The notes beneath the pieces are model-generated. The model made no database searches. It had not been told where the DNA came from and was given only the letters and a program-made list of their open reading frames with translations. From CBDAPE01 sp965198325 (lineage in GTDB: Bacteria; Pseudomonadota; Alphaproteobacteria; UBA828; JAPUJA01): a stretch of 64,000 bases of DNA. Where the stretch lies: the NCBI GenBank assembly GCA_965198325.1, contig CBDAPE010000019.1:1-64000 (forward strand), in the 5' to 3' direction. Of the stretch, positions 27,301-37,176 are shown piece by piece (position 1 is the first letter of the stretch; every line of letters begins with the position of its first letter). The translations under genes and the position numbers were made by a program.

Positions 27301-27771
27301 ATGCGTACCTACGATCTTACCCCCCTCTTTCGGTCATCCATCGGCTTCGATCGGTTCAACCGGATTTTCGACAGCGCCTTCAGCGCGGACGAGAACACGC
27401 TGTCCTACCCCCCCTACAACATCGCGCGCCTCGACGAAAACGAATACCGGATCACCATGGCCGTGGCAGGCTTTACCGACGAAGACATCGAAATCACCTT
27501 GAAGGAAAACCTTCTCGTGGTCACCGGCAAGCAGCGTGACGAGCAGAGCGGAGACGGTGTGAGCTACCTGCATCGCGGAATTGCCACGCGCGCTTTTGAG
27601 CGCCGCTTCCAGATTGCCGATCACGTCAAGGTGGTCGACGCGTCGCTCACCAACGGCCTGCTCTCGATCGAGCTCGCTCTCGAGCTACCCGAGGCGATGA
27701 AGCCCCGTCAGATTTCCATTCGTACCAAAATGGCTGAGCAGCCCAAGGTGATCGAAGGCGGGACCGCCTGA
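27301..27771 (+). CDS. Hsp20-family small heat-shock protein
   Basis: 156 residues. ATP-independent chaperone that holds unfolding proteins. Seen: MRTYDLTPLFRSSIGFDRF at the N terminus, PYNIARLDENEYRITMAVAGF, the alpha-crystallin domain (EDIEITLKENLLVVTGKQ, YLHRGIATRAFERRFQIADHVKV) and the conserved NGLLSIELALELPE. It resembles IbpA-type proteins of alphaproteobacteria. Regulated at two levels by its leader: a sigma-32-type promoter at 27165 and a ROSE-like thermometer hairpin covering the ribosome-binding site. Confidence 0.95.
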   Translation: MRTYDLTPLFRSSIGFDRFNRIFDSAFSADENTLSYPPYNIARLDENEYRITMAVAGFTDEDIEITLKENLLVVTGKQRDEQSGDGVSYLHRGIATRAFERRFQIADHVKVVDASLTNGLLSIELALELPEAMKPRQISIRTKMAEQPKVIEGGTA

Positions 27772-27982
27772 TAAACTCGGTCTCATCGAGGCCGATCACG
27801 CACGCCGGCGCGGTCCACCGAAGGGCTGCGCCGGTACTCTGTCCATCGGATAGGCGAACCGACCACACGGAATTGTTACCCATTTCGCGCGGAGCGATCA
27901 TAATGGGACCGGCTGTGCCACATTGCTGACAAAGTCAGCCGATATAGGGCACACACGCGAGCCCATACGAAGGGAGTGATCG

Positions 27983-29362
27983 ATGATCCGTCTTGCCGGA
28001 ATTGCGGTGATTTGCACGACATTCCTGCTCTTTGCCGCGCCGGCTCCTTCGGCGTCGACCTTGCCGACAGCCGTCGACGGTGAAGAGCTTCCAAGTCTCG
28101 CTCCGATGGTCGAGCTGACGTCTCCTGGCGTCGTCAATATTTCGACGAGCGGCACTGTCGAAATCCAGGAAAACCCGCTGTTCAACGACCCCTTCTTCCG
28201 GAAATTCTTCGGTCTTCCCGAAGGTCCCCAACAGCGTGAGACCCACAGCGTCGGCTCCGGCGTAATCATCGACGCAGAGCATGGCTACGTCATTACCAAC
28301 AACCATGTCGTCGCCATGGCCGACGAAATTATCGTCACTCTGAAGGACAAGCGACAGTTCCGCGCCGAGCTTGTCGGCACCGATCCCGAAACCGACATCG
28401 CCGTGCTCCAGATCGAACCGGACGCATTGACGGTCCTGCCGCTTGGCGCTTCGAGCGGGCTTAGGGTCGGCGATTTCGTTGTGGCGATCGGCAATCCATT
28501 CGGGCTTGGCCACACGGTCACGTCGGGGATCGTCAGCGCGCTTGGCCGCAGCGGCCTCGGCATTGAAGGCTACGAGGACTTCATCCAGACCGACGCGTCG
28601 ATCAACCCGGGCAACTCGGGCGGCGCTCTGGTCAATCTGCGAGGCGAACTCATCGGCATCAACACAGCCATTCTGGGTCCAGGCGGCGGCAATATCGGCA
28701 TCGGTTTTGCGATTCCGATTGACATGGCGAGCCGGATCATGGACCAGCTCATCGCCTATGGTGAAGTTCAGCGCGGTCAGATCGGCGTGAATATCCAGGA
28801 TCTCGATCACGACCTTGCCGAAGCCTTCGGGGTCGATCTGGCCCAGGGCGCCGTGATTACCCAGGTGGTTCCGGAGTCGCCCGCTGAAACGGCGGGTTTG
28901 CAGGCCGGCGACGTAATCGTCGGCGTGAACGGGGAAACTGTTCGCAACGCGGCGGACCTGCGGAACAAGATCGGCCTCCTGCGAGTCGGTGACAGGGTCG
29001 AGCTGAACCTGATCCGCGACGGCGCTGAAATGTCCGCGATTGCCGAAGTGGGTGAGCCGAACGAACGATTGGCCGCCGCGCCCAGCGATGATGCGACGCC
29101 TCGCCTTGCGGGTGCCGCGTTCTCGGAGATCTCGCAAGATTCTCCGCTCTTCGGAAAAATCGAGGGCGTGCTGGTCACGGAAGTTGATCCCGAAAGCGTC
29201 GCCTGGCGCGCCGGCCTACGTGAAGGCGACGTGATCCTGTCAGTCAACCGCGAGCCTGTGACGACGCCCGCCGAACTCTTCGAGATTGCGCTGTCCGGCG
29301 AAGATTCCCTGCTGCTCAACATTCGGCGGGGCAACGGCGCCCTCTTCATTCTCATTCGCTGA
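27983..29362 (+). CDS. Do-type periplasmic serine protease (DegP/DegQ family)
   Basis: 459 residues. Envelope quality-control protease and chaperone. Signal peptide in residues 1-24 (FLLFAAPAPSAS). Trypsin-like domain with GVIIDAEHGYVITNNHVV (catalytic His), DPETDIAVLQIE (Asp) and TDASINPGNSGGALVNLRGELIG (Ser), followed by two PDZ domains (~265-350 and ~375-455; GAVITQVVPESPAETAGLQAGDVI, VEAWRAGL-like VAWRAGLREGDVI). GGGAG lies 6 bases before the ATG. It follows hsp20 by 211 bases and may be independently expressed. Which Do paralogue it is cannot be settled here. Confidence 0.95.
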   Translation: MIRLAGIAVICTTFLLFAAPAPSASTLPTAVDGEELPSLAPMVELTSPGVVNISTSGTVEIQENPLFNDPFFRKFFGLPEGPQQRETHSVGSGVIIDAEHGYVITNNHVVAMADEIIVTLKDKRQFRAELVGTDPETDIAVLQIEPDALTVLPLGASSGLRVGDFVVAIGNPFGLGHTVTSGIVSALGRSGLGIEGYEDFIQTDASINPGNSGGALVNLRGELIGINTAILGPGGGNIGIGFAIPIDMASRIMDQLIAYGEVQRGQIGVNIQDLDHDLAEAFGVDLAQGAVITQVVPESPAETAGLQAGDVIVGVNGETVRNAADLRNKIGLLRVGDRVELNLIRDGAEMSAIAEVGEPNERLAAAPSDDATPRLAGAAFSEISQDSPLFGKIEGVLVTEVDPESVAWRAGLREGDVILSVNREPVTTPAELFEIALSGEDSLLLNIRRGNGALFILIR

Positions 29363-29387
29363 GACGGGCGGCGACGCCGCGGCGAGG

Positions 29388-31954
29388 TCAGCAGGCTTCG
29401 GGGTACCGGGTGGAGAGCTGATTTAACGCGTCGTCTACGATCTGATTAACGTCCGGGCTCAGCCGGACAACCTCATCGATCCGGCCGTCCTTGCATGCCT
29501 GCTCCAGCGTTGCTGCGGCGGTGTGAGCCTGGATCGCTCCCAAGCTACCAAGCGTGCTCTTCAAATCGTGTGCTTCCTTCTGGATCGTCGCAATATCTTC
29601 CTCGTTGACCGCGTCCAGCATGCGCCCGATCCGTGCCTGCGCGGCTTCTATGTTTTCACGGACCAACGCGCCCATGTCAGTCCCGCCCAGCAGCTCCTCG
29701 AGCTCCCGGACGACCGCATCGTCGATGCAGCCCTGCGAGCCGACCTCGCTCCCCTCCAGCGCCGCGCCCGGGTTGCCGTCGGGCACACGCAGCCGGGGTT
29801 CGGCGTCGTCCTCGGGTTCGGACTCGTTCGAGCCATCGGTGTCGTTTTGCGCCGCCCTGCAATCCGCGACCGCCCATATTTCGACCATCGCTATCAGGCC
29901 CTCCTGCTGGATTGGTTTCGTGATGTAGTCGTCCATTCCCGCGGCAAGGTATTTTTCGCGATTGCCCGCCATGGCGTTCGCGGTCACCGCGATGATCGGA
30001 ACCGTGGCCCCTCTCCCCGATAGCTGACGGATCCGGCGGCTCGCCTCGACGCCGTCCATGTCGGGCATCTGGACATCCATCAGGATGATGTCGTAGGCCG
30101 CTGTTTTACGGCATCGACGGCCTCGATTCCGTTTGCCACGACATCGAACTTGTACCGCGCCTGTTTGAGCATCGCGACGATGATCTTCTGATTGACCGGA
30201 TTGTCTTCTGCGACGAGAACCCATACCGGGCGGCCCTCCGCCCGCAAGTTTTCGCGGTCTCCTGTTTCGCACGCTGCGGCATCGGTCGCGGGGTACGGGT
30301 CGACACACTCTCCGCACAGCCGATCGACAAGTTGCACCAATTGGACCGGGGGCGCCAGAAAACCATCGAACAGCGCGGTCTGGTCCGGGGTGAGCGTGTT
30401 CGCCTCGCTCGGCGGTGCGAGACACACCACTTTCATCGACGACAGCATCGGATCGTTTCGCAGACGGCGGAGCGGATCGCCATCGGCCGTCGCGAACGAC
30501 TGGTCGACGAGAGCGGCCGTATAGGCGTCGTTCTCTTCGATGGACCGATACACCGCGGTAATGAAATTGCCGGGATCGACGACATCGGTGCGTACACCCC
30601 AGCGTTGAAGCTGGCCTTCGAGCAACTTGCAATTCATATCGTGGGCATTTGCCAGCAAGACATGGTGCTCGGAACCCTGGCCGGAATGGAGCTGCGCTTG
30701 TTGGCTCGCTCCATCGCCATCGCCGAGCCACACCGTAAACCAGAAACAGCTTCCGATGTTTGGTTCGCTCGTCACGCCGATTTCACCCCCCATCAGCTCG
30801 ACCAACTCCTGGCATATCGCCAAACCGAGGCCCGAGCCGCCAAACCATCGGGAAATCGAGTTATCGGTCTGAGTGAATTTTTCGAAGAGGCCGATTTCGA
30901 CCTCCGGCGCGATCCCGATTCCCGTGTCCTTGACCTCGAAGCGCAGTTCGAGCGAATCGGCGCGCAGCGTCCGGAGCGAGACGTCGACATCGATTTTTCC
31001 GACGTCGGTAAACTTGATGGCATTGCCGATAAGATTGAGCAGGATTTGGCGCAGCCATCCCGCGTCACCCAGGAGGCTGTAAGGAATGTTGGATGCCATC
31101 CGGACAGCGAGGGTCAAGTCCTTCGCGATCAACTTCGGCATGAACAGCTCGACCACGCTGTCGATCACCGCGGCGCCATCAAGGTCGGCCACTTCGAGCT
31201 CAACCCTGCCGACTTCGAGCGCCGAGATGGCAAGAATATCGTTGATGACTCCGAGCAACGCATCTGCGGAATCGCGAACCGTCTCTGCGAAATTGCGTTG
31301 CGTTTGATTGAGTCCCGAATCGAGCAGCAATCCGGTCATGCCTATGATGGCGTTCATCGGCGTGTGGATCTCGTGGTTCATTGTCGCAAGAAATTCGGAT
31401 TTCGACCGGTTGGCGGTGTCCGCCTCATCGCGCGCCGTGGCGAGGCTATGTGCTAGATCCCGAAGCTCGGTACCCTGACGTTCGAGCTGTTCCTGGGCAT
31501 CCTGCAAATTCGTCACCTCTTGCTCCAGGCGTTTGCGGCTGCCCCGGAGTTCGGCCTCGATCCGCTTCGTTTCGGTGATGTCGAAGATCGCGCCGTCGTG
31601 CCAGAGGGGCTCGCCATTTTCGTCGTAGATCGTTCGACCGCGCTCGAGGACCCAGCGGATCGAACCATCCTTGTGGATCAGACGGTATTCGATTTCGGTA
31701 GGCCGTTTTGTCGCCGCCGCATCGCGGATCGCCAGAGACATCGCCGCGACGTCGTACGGATGCACCTGGTCCTGATATCTCCGGTCGGGATTATCGACCA
31801 GTTCATGGGGCGAAAACCCCGTCAGATCGACAACCGCGTCACTCAAAAAAACCATCTTTGGCGGATCGCCGTGCGTCGAGCGATAGATGGCGCCAGGTAT
31901 GTTCTCGACCATCGACCGAAATTTTTCCTCGCTTTCACGCAATTCGCGGTTCAA
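29388..31954 (-). pseudogene. Hybrid histidine kinase (PAS-HisKA-HATPase-REC-REC-HPt), frameshifted
   Basis: First frame, from TTG 31954: PAS domain (EKFRSMVENIPGAIYRS...WHDGAIFDITE), a coiled coil, HisKA with MNHEIHTPMNAIIGM (phospho-His; Asn and His replace the usual Ser and Arg), HATPase with NAIKFTD, DTGIGI and GSGLGLAICQ, a degenerate receiver-like segment, and the start of a second receiver (VLVAEDNPVNQKI). The frame breaks near 30105; the second frame carries the phospho-acceptor ILMDVQMPDMDG, KPI and an HPt domain with EAHDLKSTLGSLG. A missing base (or two) would separate sensor from output. The N terminus may also be cut: a TGA lies 8 codons upstream in frame. Confidence 0.82.
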
Positions 31955-32327
31955 TTCGCCGACCCACCCACTTGTTCAGACCTGCGCTCGCCACGAGGCG
32001 AATTTGCATAAATCTTTGTTGGAAAACAGAGTTTCAAGTTCCCCACGACACTCGCATACGCGGTGCACTCCAAACGCATATGTAGCATAATCCAAACAGT
32101 GCACATCTAATGATTTATAGACCATAAATCGAAATAACTATAACCCAAACCCACATGTCGAACCGGCAGAACGGGGCCCGATCCGCTCCAAGGTACGTCC
32201 GAATACCCCAACACCTCCGCCCCCGATTTCCCTGATGCGAGAGCGCTTTGCGCATCGAATTCCCTTGAATTAGGATGATGACGCCGCGCGCGACGTGGAT
32301 CCAAAAGGCGGTGAAGGGACAGCAGAT

Positions 32328-33119
32328 ATGGGCTTTGAAACGATCATCCTGGATCGTACGGAAGGGGTGGCGATGCTGACGCTCGACCGCCCGGACAAGC
32401 TCAATAGCTTTAACGATGCGATGCACGCCGAAATTCGCGAGGCTCTCACCGAGATCGAATCCGATGCGACCGTACGGACTTTGCTGCTAACCGGCGCGGG
32501 ACGGGCATTCAGTGCCGGTCAGGATCTTTCCGACCGTGTCGCCGGCAAGCCCGACAAACGCGTTGATCTGGGTGACACCCTGGGGCGGAACTACAATCCA
32601 CTCGTCCGGCGCCTGGCAACCATCGAAATACCGGTGATCGCGGCGGTCAATGGCGTCGCGGCGGGCGCCGGCGCCAATATTGCGCTCGCCTGCGATATCG
32701 TGTTAGCCGCCCGCTCCGCCGGATTTATTCAGGCCTTCTGCAAGATAGGACTGGTCCCCGATTGTGGCGGAACCTTTGTCCTGCCTCGCCTCGTCGGATC
32801 CGCTCGGGCCATGGGCCTCTCGATGCTGGGAGAGACGCTCGACGCCGAGACGGCCGCTGCGTGGGGTCTGATTTGGAAATGCGTCGACGACGACAAGCTG
32901 ATGGACGAGGCCACCGCCCTCGCGCGCCATCTTGCCAGTCGGCCGACCAAGGGTCTTGCGCTGACCAAGCAAGCCATCCGGGCCTCGGCAGCCAACGATT
33001 TCGATACGCAGCTCGATCTCGAGCGCGACCTCCAGGCTGTCGCGGGCGCGACGGATGATTATCAGGAAGGCATCGCAGCGTTTCTTGAAAAGCGCCAGCC
33101 TGCTTTCAAGGGCCGCTGA
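32328..33119 (+). CDS. paaG: Enoyl-CoA hydratase/isomerase, PaaG-like
   Basis: 263 residues. Crotonase superfamily; PaaG isomerises ring-1,2-epoxyphenylacetyl-CoA to oxepin-CoA. Seen: TLDRPDKLNSFNDAMHAE, GAGRAFSAGQDLSD (oxyanion loop 1), VNGVAAGAGANIALACDIVLAA (oxyanion loop 2), KIGLVPDCGGTFVLPRLVG with the catalytic Asp region characteristic of PaaG. ATG 32328 has AAGGGA upstream. paaI-like and paaK genes follow closely, which supports the aromatic-acid assignment, but the epoxidase genes paaABCE are not in the window. The 373 bases upstream (31955-32327) are AT-rich and empty. Confidence 0.85.
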   Translation: MGFETIILDRTEGVAMLTLDRPDKLNSFNDAMHAEIREALTEIESDATVRTLLLTGAGRAFSAGQDLSDRVAGKPDKRVDLGDTLGRNYNPLVRRLATIEIPVIAAVNGVAAGAGANIALACDIVLAARSAGFIQAFCKIGLVPDCGGTFVLPRLVGSARAMGLSMLGETLDAETAAAWGLIWKCVDDDKLMDEATALARHLASRPTKGLALTKQAIRASAANDFDTQLDLERDLQAVAGATDDYQEGIAAFLEKRQPAFKGR

Positions 33120-33153
33120 GGCGGGACCTGCGGGGATCGATGGTGGCAGGCCC

Positions 33154-33642
33154 ATGAGCGAAGCGTCGGAATCGCGGCTGGATCCGGACCCGCAGGCTCT
33201 TTCCGAGGCAGTCGGCAAAGAGTTTTATCGGCTTGACGCGGCGGCACAAGCGATGGGGTTCAGCCTCGACGCCATCGCACCGGGCGAGGCGATATTCTCC
33301 ATGACCGTTCGCCCAGACATGGTCAACAGCCACGGGATCTGCCATGGCGGCTTCATTTTCGCTCTGGCTGACACGGCCTTCGCCTATGCCTGCAATGCAA
33401 GAAACCGGCGCTCCGTCGCCCAGACCTGCTCGATTACCTATCTGGCATCGGCCCGTAGCGGCGACCGCCTGACGGTGCAATGCCGCGAGGTCGGCCGGGC
33501 GGGGCGGAGCGCCCTCTACGATGCCGTCGTGGCGGACGAGTCCGGGGAGACGATCGCCCTGTTTCGCGGCCAGTCCCGCACAATCCGCGGCACGATCGTA
33601 GAGTCGGACCGCAACGTCTCCGACGAAGGCAAACCCGGGTGA
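33154..33642 (+). CDS. paaI: Hydroxyphenylacetyl-CoA thioesterase, PaaI
   Basis: 162 residues. Hot-dog-fold thioesterase that rescues CoA from dead-end intermediates of phenylacetate breakdown. Seen: MVNSHGICHGGFIFALADTAFAYACN (HGG and active-site Asp region) and SITYLASARSGDRLTV, typical of PaaI. It lies between paaG and paaK; its stop overlaps the GTG start of paaK (GTGA), so the three are translationally linked. Confidence 0.9.
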   Translation: MSEASESRLDPDPQALSEAVGKEFYRLDAAAQAMGFSLDAIAPGEAIFSMTVRPDMVNSHGICHGGFIFALADTAFAYACNARNRRSVAQTCSITYLASARSGDRLTVQCREVGRAGRSALYDAVVADESGETIALFRGQSRTIRGTIVESDRNVSDEGKPG

Positions 33643-34952
33643 ACACAACGTCGCCCGACGTCCCTGCACTCGAACCGATCGAGACCGCGAGCCGTGATGA
33701 AATCGAGGCGCTCCAGACCGAACGCCTGCGCTGGACGCTGCGCCACGCCTACGAGAACGTTGCCCATTATCGCGCGGCGTTCGATGCCCGGAGGGTTTCA
33801 CCCGACGACTTCGAGACGCTCGCCGATATCGCTAAATTCCCGTTCACCCAGAAAAACGACCTGCGCGAGAACTACCCCTTCGGACTCTTCGCCCTGCCCC
33901 GGGAGGAAATCGCCCGAATCCACGTTTCGAGCGGCACGACCGGCAAGCCGACGGTCGTCGGCCACAGCCTCAACGATGTCGGCATTTGGGCCGATCTTAT
34001 GGCGCGATCGATCCGGGCGGCGGGCGGCGGCCCGGGCGATACCGTCCATGTCGCCTATGGTTACGGTCTGTTCACCGGCGGGCTGGGTGCCCATTACGGC
34101 GCCGAGCGGCTGGGTTGCACCGTGATTCCTGTCTCGGGCGGCATGACCGAACGCCAAGTCCAGATCATCACCGATTTCAAACCCGGCATCATCTGCGTCA
34201 CACCCTCCTATATGCTGGCCATCGCCGACGAATTTGAGCGGGTCGGCCTCGACCCCGCGAAGTCAACACTCCGGACCGGCGTGTTCGGCGCCGAGCCCTG
34301 GACGGAATCGATGCGCCGGGAAATCGAGGCGCGCTTCGCCATGGACGCGGTCGACATCTACGGGCTCTCCGAGCTGATGGGTCCCGGCGTCGCCTGCGAA
34401 TGCGTCGAGACGAAGGACGGGCTTCATCTCTGGGAAGATCACTTTTATCCCGAGATCGTCGACCCCGCGACCCAAGAACCGCTGCCCGACGGCGAGCGCG
34501 GCGAACTCGTCTTTACGACGTTGACCCGCGAGGGAATGCCCCTGGTGCGCTATCGAACCCGCGACCTTTCGCGGCTGCTGCCAGGCACCGCTCGGAGCAT
34601 GCGCCGGCTGGAAAGGATCGCCGGACGGTCCGACGACATGCTCATCATCCGTGGCGTCAATCTCTTTCCAAGCCAGATCGAGGAGTTGATTCTCAAGACC
34701 CCAGGTCTCGCACCCCATTACCTGCTCGAAGTTCGGCGCGACGGGCGCCTCGACGAACTTGACGTCATCGTCGAGGCCCGGCCGGACACGCCCGACGATG
34801 CGGCTCATCGCGACAACATCGCGACAACTCTCAAGCATGATATCAAATCGATGATCGGGGTCAGCGCAAAAGTTCGCATCGTCCCGGTTGGCGCGGTCGA
34901 CCGCTCCGCCGGCAAGGCCAAGCGCGTCATCGATCTCCGTTTCGTCGACTAA
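33639..34952 (+). CDS. paaK: Phenylacetate-CoA ligase
   Basis: 437 residues. Activates phenylacetate with ATP and CoA, the entry step of the phenylacetate pathway. Seen: TERLRWTLRHAYENVAHYRAAF, KNDLRENYPFGLFA, the AMP-binding loop HVSSGTTGKPTVVG, AYGYGLFTGGLGAHYGAE, YGLSELMGPGVACEC, and the C-terminal RSDDMLIIRGVNLFPSQIEE. GTG 33639 is chosen because homology begins immediately after it. A benzoate- or other aryl-CoA ligase role cannot be fully excluded. Confidence 0.92.
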   Translation: MNTTSPDVPALEPIETASRDEIEALQTERLRWTLRHAYENVAHYRAAFDARRVSPDDFETLADIAKFPFTQKNDLRENYPFGLFALPREEIARIHVSSGTTGKPTVVGHSLNDVGIWADLMARSIRAAGGGPGDTVHVAYGYGLFTGGLGAHYGAERLGCTVIPVSGGMTERQVQIITDFKPGIICVTPSYMLAIADEFERVGLDPAKSTLRTGVFGAEPWTESMRREIEARFAMDAVDIYGLSELMGPGVACECVETKDGLHLWEDHFYPEIVDPATQEPLPDGERGELVFTTLTREGMPLVRYRTRDLSRLLPGTARSMRRLERIAGRSDDMLIIRGVNLFPSQIEELILKTPGLAPHYLLEVRRDGRLDELDVIVEARPDTPDDAAHRDNIATTLKHDIKSMIGVSAKVRIVPVGAVDRSAGKAKRVIDLRFVD

Positions 34953-34970
34953 CCCGAAGGAGACTGCACC

Positions 34971-35606
34971 ATGCCCACGCCACCCGCCATCGATGGCTCT
35001 CTCGTCCTGGATGAAATCGTCGGGCCCGGCCAACCCTGGGCCGGCGTCATCGACGCGGGCCGGACCTTGCGGATTATCGATCTCGAGGGCCAGCAGGGCG
35101 TCGATTTCCTGTGCTTTAGCGCTGGCGATCACACCGAGCGCTATCATGCGCCCAATACACTCAAGGCGGCTCGAACGCTTCACCTGACGAGCGGTCATAC
35201 GCTCTATTCCGACCGCGCCCGCCCGCTGCTCACGTTCGTCGACGACAGTTGCGGCTGGCACGACACGATCGGCGGTTGCTGCAGTGCGCCGAGCAATGAG
35301 ATGCTCTACGGCGTTGCCGACTGCCCCGGTTGCCGGGAAAACTTCCTGGCCGCGCTTGAACCATACGGCCTCGGCTGGCGGGATATCGTTCCCAACGTCA
35401 ATCTGTTTTGCAGGGTGCCCGTATCGGGCGACGGACAGATGACCGAAGCCGTGTTCGAGCCGGCTGCCTCCGAGGCCGGTGACTACGTGGATTTGCGGGC
35501 CGAGATGGATGCCCTTGTGGCGATCTCCAACTGTCCGCAGGTCAACAATCCCTGTAACGGCGGAACGCCGACGCCGATCCGGCTCATGATCTGGCAGAGC
35601 GCCTAA
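34971..35606 (+). CDS. DUF1989 (urea-carboxylase-associated) family protein
   Basis: 211 residues. Homologues sit beside urea carboxylase or are annotated as urea-amidolyase associated; the enzymatic role is uncertain. Seen: GQQGVDFLCFSAGDHTERYHAPNTLKAARTLHLTSGHTLYSD, the Cys-rich DDSCGWHDTIGGCCSAPSNEMLYG and CPGCRENF, and a C-terminal NNPCNGGTPTPIRLMIW. The conserved Cys residues suggest metal binding. It starts 18 bases after paaK but need not share its pathway. Its 3' two-thirds are duplicated at 40404-40785. Confidence 0.85.
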   Translation: MPTPPAIDGSLVLDEIVGPGQPWAGVIDAGRTLRIIDLEGQQGVDFLCFSAGDHTERYHAPNTLKAARTLHLTSGHTLYSDRARPLLTFVDDSCGWHDTIGGCCSAPSNEMLYGVADCPGCRENFLAALEPYGLGWRDIVPNVNLFCRVPVSGDGQMTEAVFEPAASEAGDYVDLRAEMDALVAISNCPQVNNPCNGGTPTPIRLMIWQSA

Positions 35607-35642
35607 GTCATGTGGTCCTGAACAGGGGGTCCGCTTTCAGGC
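35225..35642 (+). repeat. 418-bp direct repeat, copy A (3' part of DUF1989 gene)
   Basis: Matches 40404-40821 without gaps and with only a few base differences, covering the last ~127 codons of the DUF1989 gene and 36 bases past its stop. The two copies are 5179 bases apart and enclose the betaine-type ABC transporter genes. The spared flanks differ completely outside the repeat. Confidence 0.95.
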
Positions 35643-35815
35643 CACATCGCGGACCCTTGAAGACGCCGCGGTGGAGTGCCTCATATGATCCAAAGCAGAC
35701 ATTAGAAATCACAAGGCATCGATAAATTCGACGACCCTTTGAATGGTGCTCGGAAGACTCGGCGCTTCCCTGCCAGCTTCGTCCCGGTCTTCGGCGTTGC
35801 CGGCTGTTTCTAGGG

Positions 35816-35960
35816 CATTGTCAGATTACCTGAGCGTGATCGGGCTTATCAGAAGCGGTCAAGGCGGCGTTCCAAGGCTGGAGTTTCGAGCAGGCCCGGG
35901 TGATGCTATAACCGGCGGGTTGCCGAGATCTGGTCACAACCAGACATGATTTACCCGTCG
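35816..35960. other. Possible IS6-type terminal remnant in a gene-free interval
   Basis: The 12-mer GGCATTGTCAGA at 35816, identical to the terminus of the IS6-family remnant at 541, lies in the 460 bases between repeat copy A and the transporter. The DNA after it encodes nothing recognisable. It could be a solo IS end left by deletion. The rest of 35643-36102 shows no gene; the promoter of the transporter operon should lie near its right end. Confidence 0.3.
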
Positions 35961-36102
35961 GCCGAATCCGGGAGAAGAGCCGAGTCCACCATTGATTTGC
36001 TTTCGCCGCGCGGCGTAGGGCACTGCCGCGCGTGGACGATGGCATCTCGAGTGACGGTTACCGATCGGCCGATCGGTCGCAATTATGGGATGAGGATGTC
36101 GG

Positions 36103-37176
36103 ATGGCGAATAATGAGGCGAATGGGACAGCCGCGCCGCAGCTTCCGGCGGGCACCGTAAAGCTCGCCTGCAAGGGGGTGTGGAAGCTGTTCGGCTCCGA
36201 TCCCAAGCGCTTCCTCGAAGGCCACAACTTCGCGCCGAACGCGGAGCAGATTGCCGAGGCCGGGCTGATCGGTGCCGTGCAGGACGCAAGCTTCGAGGTC
36301 GCCGAAGGCGAAATTTTTATCATCATGGGCCTGTCGGGTTCGGGCAAATCGACGCTCGTGCGCTGCATGTCGCGCCTGATCGAGCCGACGGCGGGCGAGA
36401 CCCTGTTCGAGGGCCAGGACCTGCAGAAGACACCGGAAAAGGAGCTGATCGAGCTGCGCCGGCACAAGATGGGCATGGTCTTCCAGCACTTTGCATTGTT
36501 GCCCCACCTGACCGTGTTGCAGAACGTCGCCTTTCCGCTGGAAATTCAGGGCGTCGACCGGCGAACCCGCGAGCAGCATGCCCGCGAGGTCATCGAGCTC
36601 GTGGGCCTGGGCGGGCGCGAACAGTATTATCCGCGCGAGCTTTCCGGCGGCCAGCAGCAGCGGGTCGGCATCGCCCGCTCGCTGTCGGTCGAGCCCGACG
36701 TCTGGTTCCTCGACGAGCCGTTCTCGGCCCTCGACCCGCTGATCCGGCGCGAGATGCAGGACGAATTCATCCGCCTGCAGGATTTGCTTCGCAAGACGAT
36801 CCTGTTCATCACCCATGACTTCGACGAGGCGATCCGCCTTGCCGACCGCATCGCGATCATGAAGGACGGCCTGATCGAGCAGATCGGCACGCCGGAAGAG
36901 GTCGTGACCGCGCCGGCGACCGACTATGTCGCCGAGTTCACCAAGGAAGTGCCCCGCCAGAAGGTGCTTTCCGTCAAAAGCATCATGACCGATGGCGCGG
37001 CGCTCGAAGAATCCCGTGGCGAACCCGTGGACGCGGACTCGCTCATCGATGACGTGGCCGCCCGGGTGTTCGATCAGGACATGCCGGTGCCCGTCGCGGA
37101 CGCTGATGGCCGGAAGATCGGCATGTTGACCCGCGATGCCGTACTCGAGGTTCTGATTCGACGGCCCCGTAAATGA
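36103..37176 (+). CDS. proV: Glycine betaine/proline ABC transporter ATP-binding protein
   Basis: 357 residues. Energises uptake of compatible solutes or betaine as nutrient. Seen: an N-terminal ProV-type extension (LACKGVWKLFGSDPKRF), Walker A MGLSGSGKSTLVRC, Q-loop VFQHFALLPH, signature LSGGQQQRVGIARSL, Walker B VWFLDEPFSALDPLIR, H-loop ITHDFDEAI. The C-terminal ~90 residues are a short CBS-like regulatory tail (IMTDGA..., VPVADADGRKIGML). Its stop overlaps the permease start by 4 bases. Confidence 0.94.
   Translation: MANNEANGTAAPQLPAGTVKLACKGVWKLFGSDPKRFLEGHNFAPNAEQIAEAGLIGAVQDASFEVAEGEIFIIMGLSGSGKSTLVRCMSRLIEPTAGETLFEGQDLQKTPEKELIELRRHKMGMVFQHFALLPHLTVLQNVAFPLEIQGVDRRTREQHAREVIELVGLGGREQYYPRELSGGQQQRVGIARSLSVEPDVWFLDEPFSALDPLIRREMQDEFIRLQDLLRKTILFITHDFDEAIRLADRIAIMKDGLIEQIGTPEEVVTAPATDYVAEFTKEVPRQKVLSVKSIMTDGAALEESRGEPVDADSLIDDVAARVFDQDMPVPVADADGRKIGMLTRDAVLEVLIRRPRK

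Noticed and set aside
27935..29137. 400-residue open frame opposite degP
   Set aside because: No motifs; the plus strand encodes a full Do-type protease with signal peptide, triad and PDZ domains.
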